A program made the position numbers and the translations under genes. Below are positions 1 to 5,141 of a stretch of DNA of 5,162 bases, piece by piece (the first letter of the stretch is position 1; every line of letters starts with the position of its first letter). The notes beneath the pieces are model-generated. The model did not search any database, was not told where the DNA came from, and was given only the letters and a program-made list of their open reading frames with translations. The stretch comes from Solimonas_A sp035476855 (GTDB lineage: Bacteria > Pseudomonadota > Gammaproteobacteria > Nevskiales > Nevskiaceae), in assembly GCA_035476855.1 (NCBI GenBank), contig DATILC010000131.1, positions 1-5,162 on the forward strand, in the 5' to 3' direction.

Positions 1-538
1 CAAGGGTCACTTCTGCATCGCCAGCAAGCTGGTGCAGCGCTGGCGCGACCAGGTCAAGGCCACCGGCACCAAGGCCGACGGCCGCATCATCAACACCAGC
101 TCCGGCGCCGGCCTCAACGGCTCGATCGGCCAGAGCAACTACGCCGCCGCCAAGGGTGGCATCGCCTCGCTGACGCTGGTGCAGGCCGCCGAACTGGGCC
201 GCTACGGCATCACCGCCAACGCCCTGGCCCCGGCTGCACGTACCGGCATGACGGAAGGTCCCTTCGGCGCGATGATGAAGAAGCCGGAAGACGGCAGCTT
301 CGATCACTACGCCCCGGAGAACGTCGCGCCGCTGGTGGTCTGGCTCAGCAGTCCGCTGTCGGCCCACGTGACCGGCAAGGTGTTCGAGGTCGAGGGCGGC
401 AAGGTCTCGATCGCCAACGGCTGGAAGACCGGCATCGTCCGCGACAAGAAGGCGCGCTGGAATCCGGCTGAACTGACCGACGTCATCGACGGCCTGATCG
501 CCGAGTCGCCGGCGGCGCAGAAGGTCTACGGTTCGTAA
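1..538 (+). CDS. SDR-family (R)-3-hydroxyacyl-CoA dehydrogenase, HSD17B4/MFE-2-like (5'-truncated)
   Basis: The reading frame is open from the window edge (first whole codon at 2) to TAA at 536-538, giving 178 visible residues; the N-terminal NAD(P)-binding glycine motif lies outside. Visible SDR signatures are the beta-5 segment ending in catalytic Ser34 (RIINTSS), the YAAAK active site with Tyr47 and Lys51, and ITANALAP after it. The tail (APLVVWLSS, then VTGKVFEVEGGK) matches the dehydrogenase domain of peroxisomal multifunctional enzyme type 2 and, from memory, Rv3548c-type SDRs of the mycobacterial KstR2 regulon. Such enzymes oxidise (3R)-hydroxyacyl-CoA to 3-oxoacyl-CoA with NAD+ in the cytosol. 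The next gene starts 13 bases downstream, so the two are probably co-transcribed. The SDR fold is certain; the substrate (a steroid-derived acyl-CoA) is inferred from context. Confidence 0.85.
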   Translation, partial: KGHFCIASKLVQRWRDQVKATGTKADGRIINTSSGAGLNGSIGQSNYAAAKGGIASLTLVQAAELGRYGITANALAPAARTGMTEGPFGAMMKKPEDGSFDHYAPENVAPLVVWLSSPLSAHVTGKVFEVEGGKVSIANGWKTGIVRDKKARWNPAELTDVIDGLIAESPAAQKVYGS

Positions 539-551
539 AAGGAAGATCGAC

Positions 552-992
552 GTGACCCAGGCCGCGACGCCGCCGCTGACGTCCAAGGAAGCCTTCCGCT
601 TCTGGATCGACGAGCGCGTACGCTTCGCCGATATCGACATCCTGGGTCACGTCAACAACAAGGCCTTCATGACCTACGCGGAGAGTGCCCGTGCCGCGTT
701 CCTGATCCAGACCGGCCTGTTCGATCCGCGCGGCCCACGCCAGAACGTGGTCGCGCGCATCGAGATCGACTACCGGCGCGAGCTGCATTACCCCAACGAG
801 CTGCGCGTCGGCCTCTGCGTCAGCCGCATCGGCAACAAGTCCTTCGTGCTGTCGCAGGGCATCTTTGCCGGCGACAGTTGCGTCGCCACCGTCAATGCGA
901 CGATGGTGCATATCGACACCGCCAGCCGCCAGACCACGGCGCTGGGCGAAAAAGAGCTGGCCATCCTGCAGCCCTGGCTGGCCGGCGCCTGA
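552..992 (+). CDS. 4HBT/hotdog-fold acyl-CoA thioesterase
   Basis: This 146-residue protein has the usual length for the 4-hydroxybenzoyl-CoA thioesterase/YbgC/FadM group. Near its N-terminus lies the family signature DIDILGHVNN (Asp27, Asp29, Gly32-His33-Val34-Asn35-Asn36), followed by TYAESAR on the hotdog helix and alternating beta strands such as VVARIEIDYRREL and ATVNATMVHID. It probably hydrolyses an acyl-CoA to free acid plus CoA in the cytosol. The GTG start at 552 is chosen because AAGGA (539-543) sits 8 bases upstream, the frame has no ATG before residue 40, and an ATG there would destroy the signature. It follows the SDR by 13 bases, so it belongs to the same transcript. A likely role is releasing CoA from stalled or dead-end acyl-CoA intermediates of the pathway; the true substrate cannot be read from sequence. 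Confidence 0.86.
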   Translation: MTQAATPPLTSKEAFRFWIDERVRFADIDILGHVNNKAFMTYAESARAAFLIQTGLFDPRGPRQNVVARIEIDYRRELHYPNELRVGLCVSRIGNKSFVLSQGIFAGDSCVATVNATMVHIDTASRQTTALGEKELAILQPWLAGA

Positions 993-1011
993 ACTGACCG
1001 AACCGTCGCGT

Positions 1012-1044
1012 CCGTTCGTGGTGAGCCTGTCGAACCATGAACGG
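1012..1044 (+). repeat. Intergenic hairpin repeat, copy A
   Basis: An imperfect palindrome with an 11-bp stem: 1012-1022 pairs with 1034-1044, including one G.T wobble, around an 11-base loop (1023-1033, GAGCCTGTCGA). It has the form CCGTTCG-NNN-TGAGCCTGTCGAA, a short extragenic repeat type that I recall seeing scattered through many proteobacterial genomes. It lies 19 bases after the thioesterase stop codon. No T-run follows the stem, so it is not a classic intrinsic terminator, although it could protect the 3' end of the upstream mRNA. Confidence 0.7.
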
Positions 1045-1077
1045 ACTTCCCGCCGACGGTCAACGAGTTGCCGCCCA

Positions 1078-1103
1078 CCCTTCGACAGGCTCAGGGCGAA
1101 CGG
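1078..1103 (-). repeat. Intergenic hairpin repeat, copy B (inverted)
   Basis: Read on the - strand, this is the same CCGTTCG-NNN-TGAGCCTGTCGAA element as at 1012-1034, identical at 20 of 23 positions. The three differing bases (1094-1096) are matched by changes in the opposing arm (1078-1080), so the local stem is kept: CCCT at 1078-1081 pairs with AGGG at 1093-1096 around an 11-base loop, the same loop length as copy A. The two copies face each other across 33 bases and can also form one long hairpin together. Confidence 0.68.
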
Positions 1104-1137
1104 CAACTTTTCCACCCGTCTGATCCCCTCAAGGACC

Positions 1138-1157
1138 CTTCATCCCATCGGATGAAG
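1138..1157 (+). repeat. Perfect 8-bp stem-loop upstream of the fused ACAD
   Basis: CTTCATCC (1138-1145) pairs perfectly with GGATGAAG (1150-1157) around the tetraloop CATC. It lies 53 bases upstream of the ACAD start. It could be an operator half-site pair, an mRNA 5' hairpin or chance. No T-run follows, and I see no convincing sigma-70 promoter around it; the best -10-like string is AATAAT at 1178-1183, with no matching -35. Confidence 0.35.
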
Positions 1158-1210
1158 CCGCTGCGGGCCTGTGGCGGAATAATGGGCTTCGATCCGGAGC
1201 TCCTGCCGCA

Positions 1211-3562
1211 ATGAACCTCGCGCTGACCGAAGACCAGACCATGATCCGCGACGCCGCCGAGTCCTTCCTCGGCGATGTCAGCGACTCCGCCGCGGTGCGC
1301 GCCGCGATGGACAGCGAGACGGGCTACGACGAGTCGGTCTGGCAGCGCATCGGCGTCGAACTGGGCTGGTGCGGGCTGCCGGTGCCCGAGGACTGCGGCG
1401 GCCTGGGTCTGGGCCCGATCGAGATGAGCCTGGTGCTCGAACAGATGGGCCGGCGCCTGCTCTGCGCGCCGTTCTTCTCCACGATCTGCCTCGCTGCCAA
1501 TCTCCTCAACGAATGTGCGACGGCCGATGCACGCCGCCGTTTCCTCGGCGCGATCGCCGAGGGCAGCCTCAGCGCCAGTGCGCCGCTGCCCAGCGCCCTC
1601 GACTGGCGTGCCGCCGCGACCGGGGTCCGTGCGCGCCGTCACGGCGACCCCGCTGAGAGCGGCGGGGCAAGTGAGTGGTTGCTGGACGGGCAGGTCGCCC
1701 GTATTCCTGACGGCGCTGCGGTCGACTGGCTGTTCGTGCTGGCGCAGCTGCCCGAGGGCGGCCATGGCCTGTTCGCGCTGCGTCGCGACGACGACGGCGC
1801 CGCGCTGCAGGCGCTCGACAGCTGGGATCGCACGCGCCGCTTCGCCCGCCTGGAGCTGAAGGCCGTCGCCGCCGACCGCATCGACGATCCGGCCAGTTTC
1901 AACGCAGGACTCGAACGCGCCACCGCGCTGGCGCGGCTCTACCTTGCCGCCGAGCAGCTCGGCGCGGCGCAGGCCTGCCTCGACCTCACCGTCGCCTACA
2001 CCGGCACGCGCAAGCAGTTCGGCCGCGTCATCGCCTCGTTCCAGGCGATCAAGCATCGCTGCGCGCAGATGATGGTGCGGGTCGAGGAACTGCGGTCGGC
2101 CGTCGCCGGTGCTGCCGCGATCGCCGCGGGCGAGCCCGATGCGCGTACGCTGGCCATGGAATGCGGCATGGCCCGCGCGCTGGCCGCCGACACCGCCTTC
2201 TGGTGCGCGCAGGAAGCGATCCAGCTGCATGGCGGCGTCGGTTTCACCTGGGAATACGACCCGCAGCTGTACTTCAAGCGCGCGCAGGCGGCCAGCCACT
2301 GGCTGGGATCTTCGGATGCGCTGCGCGAGCAGATCGCCGCGTTGGCGATCGACGCGCCTGCCGTGGTCCACAGCGAAGCGCAGGCTGATGATCCCGATGC
2401 CGCCTTCCGCGCCGAAGTCGCCGGCTGGATGCGCGAGCACCTCGGCGGCCGGTTCGCCGAGCTCAAGCACCGCGGCGGCCCCGGCGACGAGGAGGCCAAT
2501 CCGGCGCTGCGCAAGGAATGGGAGCGCGAGCTCGCTGCCGGTGGCTGGACCTGTGTCGGCTGGCCGAAGGAAGTGGGCGGGCGCGGCCTCTCCATCCAGC
2601 AGCAGGTGATCTTCCACGAGGAATACGCCCGCGCCGGCGGCCCCGGCCACATGGGTCACATCGGCGAGGGCCTGATCGGCCCGGCGCTGATCCGCTTCGG
2701 CTCGCCGGAGCAGAAGGCACGCTTCCTGCCGAAGATCGTCAATGGCACCGAGTTCTGGGCGCAGGGTTATTCCGAGCCCAATGCCGGTTCGGATCTGGCC
2801 AACGTGCAGACCCGCTGCTGGCAGGAGGCCGATGGCTCCTGGCGCGTGCAAGGCCAGAAGATCTGGACCTCGCTGGCGCATGAATCGGACTGGATCTTCG
2901 TGCTGGCGCGCTGCGAGCCGGGATCGAAGGGCAACAAGGGCCTGGCTTTCCTGCTGCTGCCGCTGGACCAGACCGGCATCGAGATTCGCGGCATCCGCCA
3001 GCTCGGCGGCGGCTCGGAATTCAACGAGGTGTTCTTCGACGGCGCGGTGGCGCAGGCGGAGCACATCGTCGGGGCCCCGGGGGAGGGCTGGAAGGTCGCG
3101 ATGGGCCTGCTCGAGGCCGAGCGCGGCGTCTCCACCCTGGGCCAGCAGATGCACTTCCTGCACGAGCTGGACCTGGTGATCGCGGTGGCCAAGGCCAACG
3201 GCCGCATCGCCGACGCCCAGGTTCGCCAGCGCATCGCCAGCGCCTGGAGCGGCCTGCGGGTGATGCGCTACAACGCCCTGCGCATGCTCAGCGGCGAGCA
3301 GACCCAGCTGGGCCGCGAGGCGCTGATCTACAAGTACTACTGGTCCAACTGGCACCGCGACCTCGGCAAGCTGGCGGTCGACGTGCTGGGCCCGGAGGCG
3401 GACGTGATCTCCGACGATCCGGCGATCCGTCCGCTGCAGCAGCTGTTCTTCTTCTCGCGCAGCGACACCATCTATGCCGGCACCAACGAGATCCAGCTGA
3501 ATCTGATTGCCGAGCGCGGCCTGCAGATGCCGCGCGAGCCGCGGCCGGGTTCGCCGGGGTAG
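1211..3562 (+). CDS. Fused two-domain acyl-CoA dehydrogenase, C-terminal half FadE30-like
   Basis: At 783 residues this is twice the usual ACAD length (about 380-400) and contains two consecutive ACAD units. Unit 1 (about residues 1-375) opens with the typical LTEDQTMIRDAAESFL and carries RKQFG (267-271) and QLHGGVGFTWEYD (338-350), the motifs that bind FAD across the subunit interface. Unit 2 (about 393-783) follows a short polar linker and carries YSEPNAGSDLANV (520-532), WTSLAH (552-557), ERGVSTLGQQ (637-646) and YAGTNEIQ (755-762); from memory it closely resembles Rv3560c/FadE30. The enzyme should introduce an alpha,beta double bond into an acyl-CoA, passing electrons to electron-transfer flavoprotein. 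Glu637 in unit 2 aligns with the helix-G base of isovaleryl-CoA dehydrogenase, whereas unit 1 has Ala241 there. The likely substrate is the propanoyl side chain of HIP-CoA or its 5-hydroxy form, inferred from the IpdF-like neighbour. The ATG at 1211 is supported by GGAG at 1196-1199. Confidence 0.93.
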   Translation: MNLALTEDQTMIRDAAESFLGDVSDSAAVRAAMDSETGYDESVWQRIGVELGWCGLPVPEDCGGLGLGPIEMSLVLEQMGRRLLCAPFFSTICLAANLLNECATADARRRFLGAIAEGSLSASAPLPSALDWRAAATGVRARRHGDPAESGGASEWLLDGQVARIPDGAAVDWLFVLAQLPEGGHGLFALRRDDDGAALQALDSWDRTRRFARLELKAVAADRIDDPASFNAGLERATALARLYLAAEQLGAAQACLDLTVAYTGTRKQFGRVIASFQAIKHRCAQMMVRVEELRSAVAGAAAIAAGEPDARTLAMECGMARALAADTAFWCAQEAIQLHGGVGFTWEYDPQLYFKRAQAASHWLGSSDALREQIAALAIDAPAVVHSEAQADDPDAAFRAEVAGWMREHLGGRFAELKHRGGPGDEEANPALRKEWERELAAGGWTCVGWPKEVGGRGLSIQQQVIFHEEYARAGGPGHMGHIGEGLIGPALIRFGSPEQKARFLPKIVNGTEFWAQGYSEPNAGSDLANVQTRCWQEADGSWRVQGQKIWTSLAHESDWIFVLARCEPGSKGNKGLAFLLLPLDQTGIEIRGIRQLGGGSEFNEVFFDGAVAQAEHIVGAPGEGWKVAMGLLEAERGVSTLGQQMHFLHELDLVIAVAKANGRIADAQVRQRIASAWSGLRVMRYNALRMLSGEQTQLGREALIYKYYWSNWHRDLGKLAVDVLGPEADVISDDPAIRPLQQLFFFSRSDTIYAGTNEIQLNLIAERGLQMPREPRPGSPG

Positions 3563-3599
3563 TCAGGGATTGCCTAAATGGCAATCCCTGCCGGCGAAC
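3549..3599 (+). repeat. Long bulged hairpin spanning the ACAD stop codon
   Basis: An inner perfect 11-bp stem (3564-3574 with 3580-3590, loop TAAAT) is stacked on an outer perfect 9-bp stem (GTTCGCCGG at 3549-3557 with CCGGCGAAC at 3591-3599). The right arms are contiguous. On the left, a 6-base bulge (3558-3563) separates them and holds the TAG stop at 3560-3562. It could act as a transcription pause or attenuation site or as a 3' stabiliser of the ACAD message. The absence of a T-run argues against a standard intrinsic terminator. Confidence 0.65.
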
Positions 3600-3621
3600 G
3601 CCCGCACATGGATGTGCGGGC
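3600..3621 (+). repeat. Perfect 9-bp hairpin with TGGA loop
   Basis: GCCCGCACA (3600-3608) pairs perfectly with TGTGCGGGC (3613-3621) around the loop TGGA. It begins directly after the long hairpin at 3549-3599, so the two form a tandem structured block. The core CCCGCACATGGATG recurs one base shorter at 3647-3659 (CCCGCCATGGATG), which suggests a dispersed palindrome family. No T-run follows. Confidence 0.6.
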
Positions 3622-3646
3622 AGGGGTGAAATGGGCGAGCTGAAGT

Positions 3647-3661
3647 CCCGCCATGGATGGC
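3647..3661 (+). repeat. Degenerate second copy of the CATGGATG hairpin
   Basis: CCCGCCATGGATG repeats the left part of the element at 3601-3614 with one base missing. Only a 4-bp stem remains (GCCA at 3650-3653 with TGGC at 3658-3661), around the same TGGA loop. It may be a decayed copy; on its own the structure is weak. Confidence 0.3.
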
Positions 3662-3666
3662 CATCC

Positions 3667-3735
3667 CCTTGCGGAATCGCGTTGCCCCCGCAAGGTTAAT
3701 CCTCGTCCTTCCGAAGGAGGTCGGGGGCTTCCCCG
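3667..3735 (+). promoter_or_regulatory. Possible two-state leader upstream of the ipdF-like gene
   Basis: Several pairings compete here. State 1 has CCTTGCGG (3667-3674) with CCGCAAGG (3688-3695) and CGGGG (3722-3726) with CCCCG (3731-3735). State 2 has GCCCCCG (3684-3690) with CGGGGGC (3722-3728), which uses arms of both state-1 stems and so excludes them. A small hairpin, TCCTT (3706-3710) with AAGGA (3714-3718), masks the Shine-Dalgarno-like AAGGAGG at 3714-3720 and fits either state. This resembles an attenuator leader, but GC-rich DNA makes chance pairing common, and I recognise no known riboswitch. Confidence 0.25.
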
Positions 3736-3759
3736 GCGGTCAGACTGGCTCCACTAGAC

Positions 3760-3764
3760 AAGGA
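3760..3764 (+). promoter_or_regulatory. Ribosome binding site deciding the ipdF-like start
   Basis: AAGGA ends 6 bases before the ATG at 3771, which is good spacing. It directly abuts the in-frame ATG at 3765, leaving no spacing, and lies far downstream of the in-frame ATG at 3657. This points to 3771 as the true start. Confidence 0.6.
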
Positions 3765-3770
3765 ATGCCC

Positions 3771-4568
3771 ATGACCGCGACCCCGTCCGCGCCGCCCGCA
3801 TACGTTCCCGCCCACGGCCTGCTCAAGGGCAAGACCGTGCTGATCACCGCTGCCGCCGGTGGCGGCATCGGTTTTGCCGCCGCCAAGCGCTGCCTCGAAG
3901 AGGGCTGCCGCGCGATCATGGTCTCGGACATCCACCCGCGCCGTACCGAGGAAGCTGCCCAGGCCCTGCAGAAGGAGTTCCCGCAGGCGCAGGTGTTCGG
4001 CTGCGTCGGCAATGTCGCGGTCGAGGCTGACGTGCAGGCGCTGGTGGATGCGGCCGAGGACAAGCTCGGCGGTGTCGACGTGCTGATCAACAACGCCGGT
4101 CTCGGTGGCAGCAAGCGCGTCGTCGACATGACCGACGAGGAATGGCACAAGGTGCTGGACGTGACCCTGACCGGGACCTTCCGCATGACCCGTGCGATGC
4201 TGAAGAAGATGCAGCCGCGCGGCCGCGGCGCGATCGTCAACAACGCCTCGGTGCTGGGCTGGCGTGCGCAGAAGGAACAGGCGCATTACGCCGCCGCCAA
4301 GGCCGGCGTGATGGCGTTGACGCGCTGTTCGGCGCTGGAGGCGGCGGACTACGGCATCCGCATCAACGCGGTGTCGCCCTCGATCGTGTTCCATGACCAC
4401 CTGCGCAAGAGCGCGCCGGAGGCCCTGCTGAACGAGCTGGCCAGCCGCGAGGCCTTCGGCCGCGGTGCCGAGGCCTTCGAGATCGCCAACGTGATGGTGT
4501 TCCTGGCCTCCGAGTACGCCTCCTACCTGGTCGGCGAGGTCATTTCCGCTTCTTCGCAGCGCTCCTGA
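3771..4568 (+). CDS. ipdF: IpdF-like SDR dehydrogenase of steroid C/D-ring degradation
   Basis: This 265-residue protein spans a full-length classical SDR. Residues 21-34 hold the beta-1 strand and cofactor loop TAAAGGGIG, an unusual form of TGxxxGxG. Asp53 at the end of beta-2 suggests NAD(H). NNAG is at 107-110 and the catalytic residues are Ser160, Tyr173 and Lys177 (YAAAK), followed by INAVSPS. The N-terminal YVPAHGLLKGK, the stretch NNASVLGWRAQ, AGVMALTRCSALEAADYGIRINAVSPS and the tail GEVIS match what I recall of Rv3559c/IpdF. IpdF is assigned to oxidation/reduction at C5 of the methylhexahydroindanone (HIP) CoA intermediates in steroid C/D-ring catabolism. The start at 3771 is chosen over ATGs at 3657 and 3765 from the ribosome binding site and because the extra N-terminal residues look non-coding. 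The MaoC gene follows after 22 bases. The identification rests on remembered sequence, not a search. Confidence 0.88.
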   Translation: MTATPSAPPAYVPAHGLLKGKTVLITAAAGGGIGFAAAKRCLEEGCRAIMVSDIHPRRTEEAAQALQKEFPQAQVFGCVGNVAVEADVQALVDAAEDKLGGVDVLINNAGLGGSKRVVDMTDEEWHKVLDVTLTGTFRMTRAMLKKMQPRGRGAIVNNASVLGWRAQKEQAHYAAAKAGVMALTRCSALEAADYGIRINAVSPSIVFHDHLRKSAPEALLNELASREAFGRGAEAFEIANVMVFLASEYASYLVGEVISASSQRS

Positions 4569-4590
4569 TTCCCTTAGGAAATCCAGCCCA

Positions 4591-5046
4591 ATGGCCACCC
4601 TGTTCGAATCCGCCGATGCCATCCTCAAGGCCGTCGGCCAGCCGCTCGATGTCAGCAACTGGGTGGAAATCACCCAGGACCGCATCAACCAGTTCGCCGA
4701 TGCCACTGACGACCACCAGTGGATCCACGTCGATGCAGCCAAGGCGAAGGACGGCCCGTTCGGCGCCTGCATCGCCCACGGCTACCTGACTTTGTCGCTG
4801 GCCTCGCGCTTCCTGCCGGAGATCGTCGACGTACGGATGAAGATGGGCGTCAATTACGGCTGCGAGAAGGTGCGTTTCCCCTCGCCGGTGAAGGTCGGCA
4901 GCCGCATCCGCGGCCGTGGCGACCTGATCGCGGCCGAGGTCACCAAGGACGGCGGCCTGCAGGCGACCATCCGCGTGACGGTCGAAATCGAGGGTGGAAC
5001 CAAGCCCGCCTGCATCGCCGACACCATTTCGCGCTACTACTTTTGA
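4591..5046 (+). CDS. MaoC-family (R)-specific enoyl-CoA hydratase, HtdZ-like
   Basis: This 151-residue protein is the usual size of a single-hotdog MaoC hydratase. It contains FADATDDHQWIHVD (35-48) and GPFGACIAHGYLTLSL (55-70), the hydratase-2 motif. By alignment to PhaJ from memory, the catalytic pair is Asp41 and His46, with Ser72 at the position of PhaJ Ser62. The NYGCEKVRFPSPVKVGSRIR segment (88-107) and the TKPACIAD stretch near the C-terminus resemble mycobacterial HtdZ (Rv0130). It should add water to a trans-2-enoyl-CoA to give (3R)-hydroxyacyl-CoA, acting after the ACAD and feeding a dehydrogenase such as the SDR at 1-538. AGGAA at 4576-4580 lies 10 bases before the ATG, and the gap to ipdF is 22 bases, so co-transcription is likely. 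The fold and reaction are secure; the steroid substrate is inferred. Confidence 0.92.
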   Translation: MATLFESADAILKAVGQPLDVSNWVEITQDRINQFADATDDHQWIHVDAAKAKDGPFGACIAHGYLTLSLASRFLPEIVDVRMKMGVNYGCEKVRFPSPVKVGSRIRGRGDLIAAEVTKDGGLQATIRVTVEIEGGTKPACIADTISRYYF

Positions 5047-5051
5047 GTGAA

Positions 5052-5071
5052 GCCCTGCGCTCTTTCAGGGC
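5052..5071 (+). repeat. Short stem-loop after the MaoC gene
   Basis: GCCCTG (5052-5057) pairs perfectly with CAGGGC (5066-5071) around an 8-base loop, starting 6 bases after the MaoC stop. The 3' side (GTAGCTTGATTC) is only mildly T-rich, so this is at best a weak terminator or processing hairpin. The next gene starts 70 bases later with its own ribosome binding site. Confidence 0.35.
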
Positions 5072-5141
5072 GTAGCTTGATTCATCGAACCCACAGGCGC
5101 GGTCGGGCCAGGCCCTGCCGCAACCCCCGGAGAAGCTGTTC

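Noticed and set aside
1012..1110. Intrinsic terminator between the thioesterase and ACAD genes
   Set aside because: The hairpins are real, but no T-run follows either stem; the nearest run (CTTTT near 1107-1112) is short and not adjacent to a G/C-rich stem end.
1178..1183. AATAAT as a -10 promoter element for the ACAD gene
   Set aside because: It matches TATAAT at five of six positions, but no -35-like hexamer lies 16-18 bases upstream.
993..1210. KstR2-type operator (CAAG/CTTG-containing palindrome)
   Set aside because: No inverted CAAG...CTTG arrangement is visible in this gap, nor in 3563-3770, where the only pair is in the opposite orientation and 8 bp long.
1091..3355. A 754-codon open frame on the - strand
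   Set aside because: It lies antisense to the fused ACAD, its translation is low-complexity (rich in Ala, Arg, Gly, Leu, Gln) and shows no recognisable domain. Long antisense frames are expected in GC-rich genes.
3669..3700. Promoter TTGCGG / GTTAAT before the ipdF-like gene
   Set aside because: Both hexamers are poor matches and the spacer is 20 bases.
3657..3770. N-terminal extension of the ipdF-like gene to the ATG at 3657 or 3765
   Set aside because: The extra residues look like translated intergenic hairpin DNA. The ribosome binding site AAGGA at 3760-3764 fits 3771 and cannot serve 3765 or 3657.
3696..4772. A 358-codon open frame on the - strand
   Set aside because: It is antisense to the ipdF-like and MaoC genes, which have clear family motifs; its translation shows no family signature.
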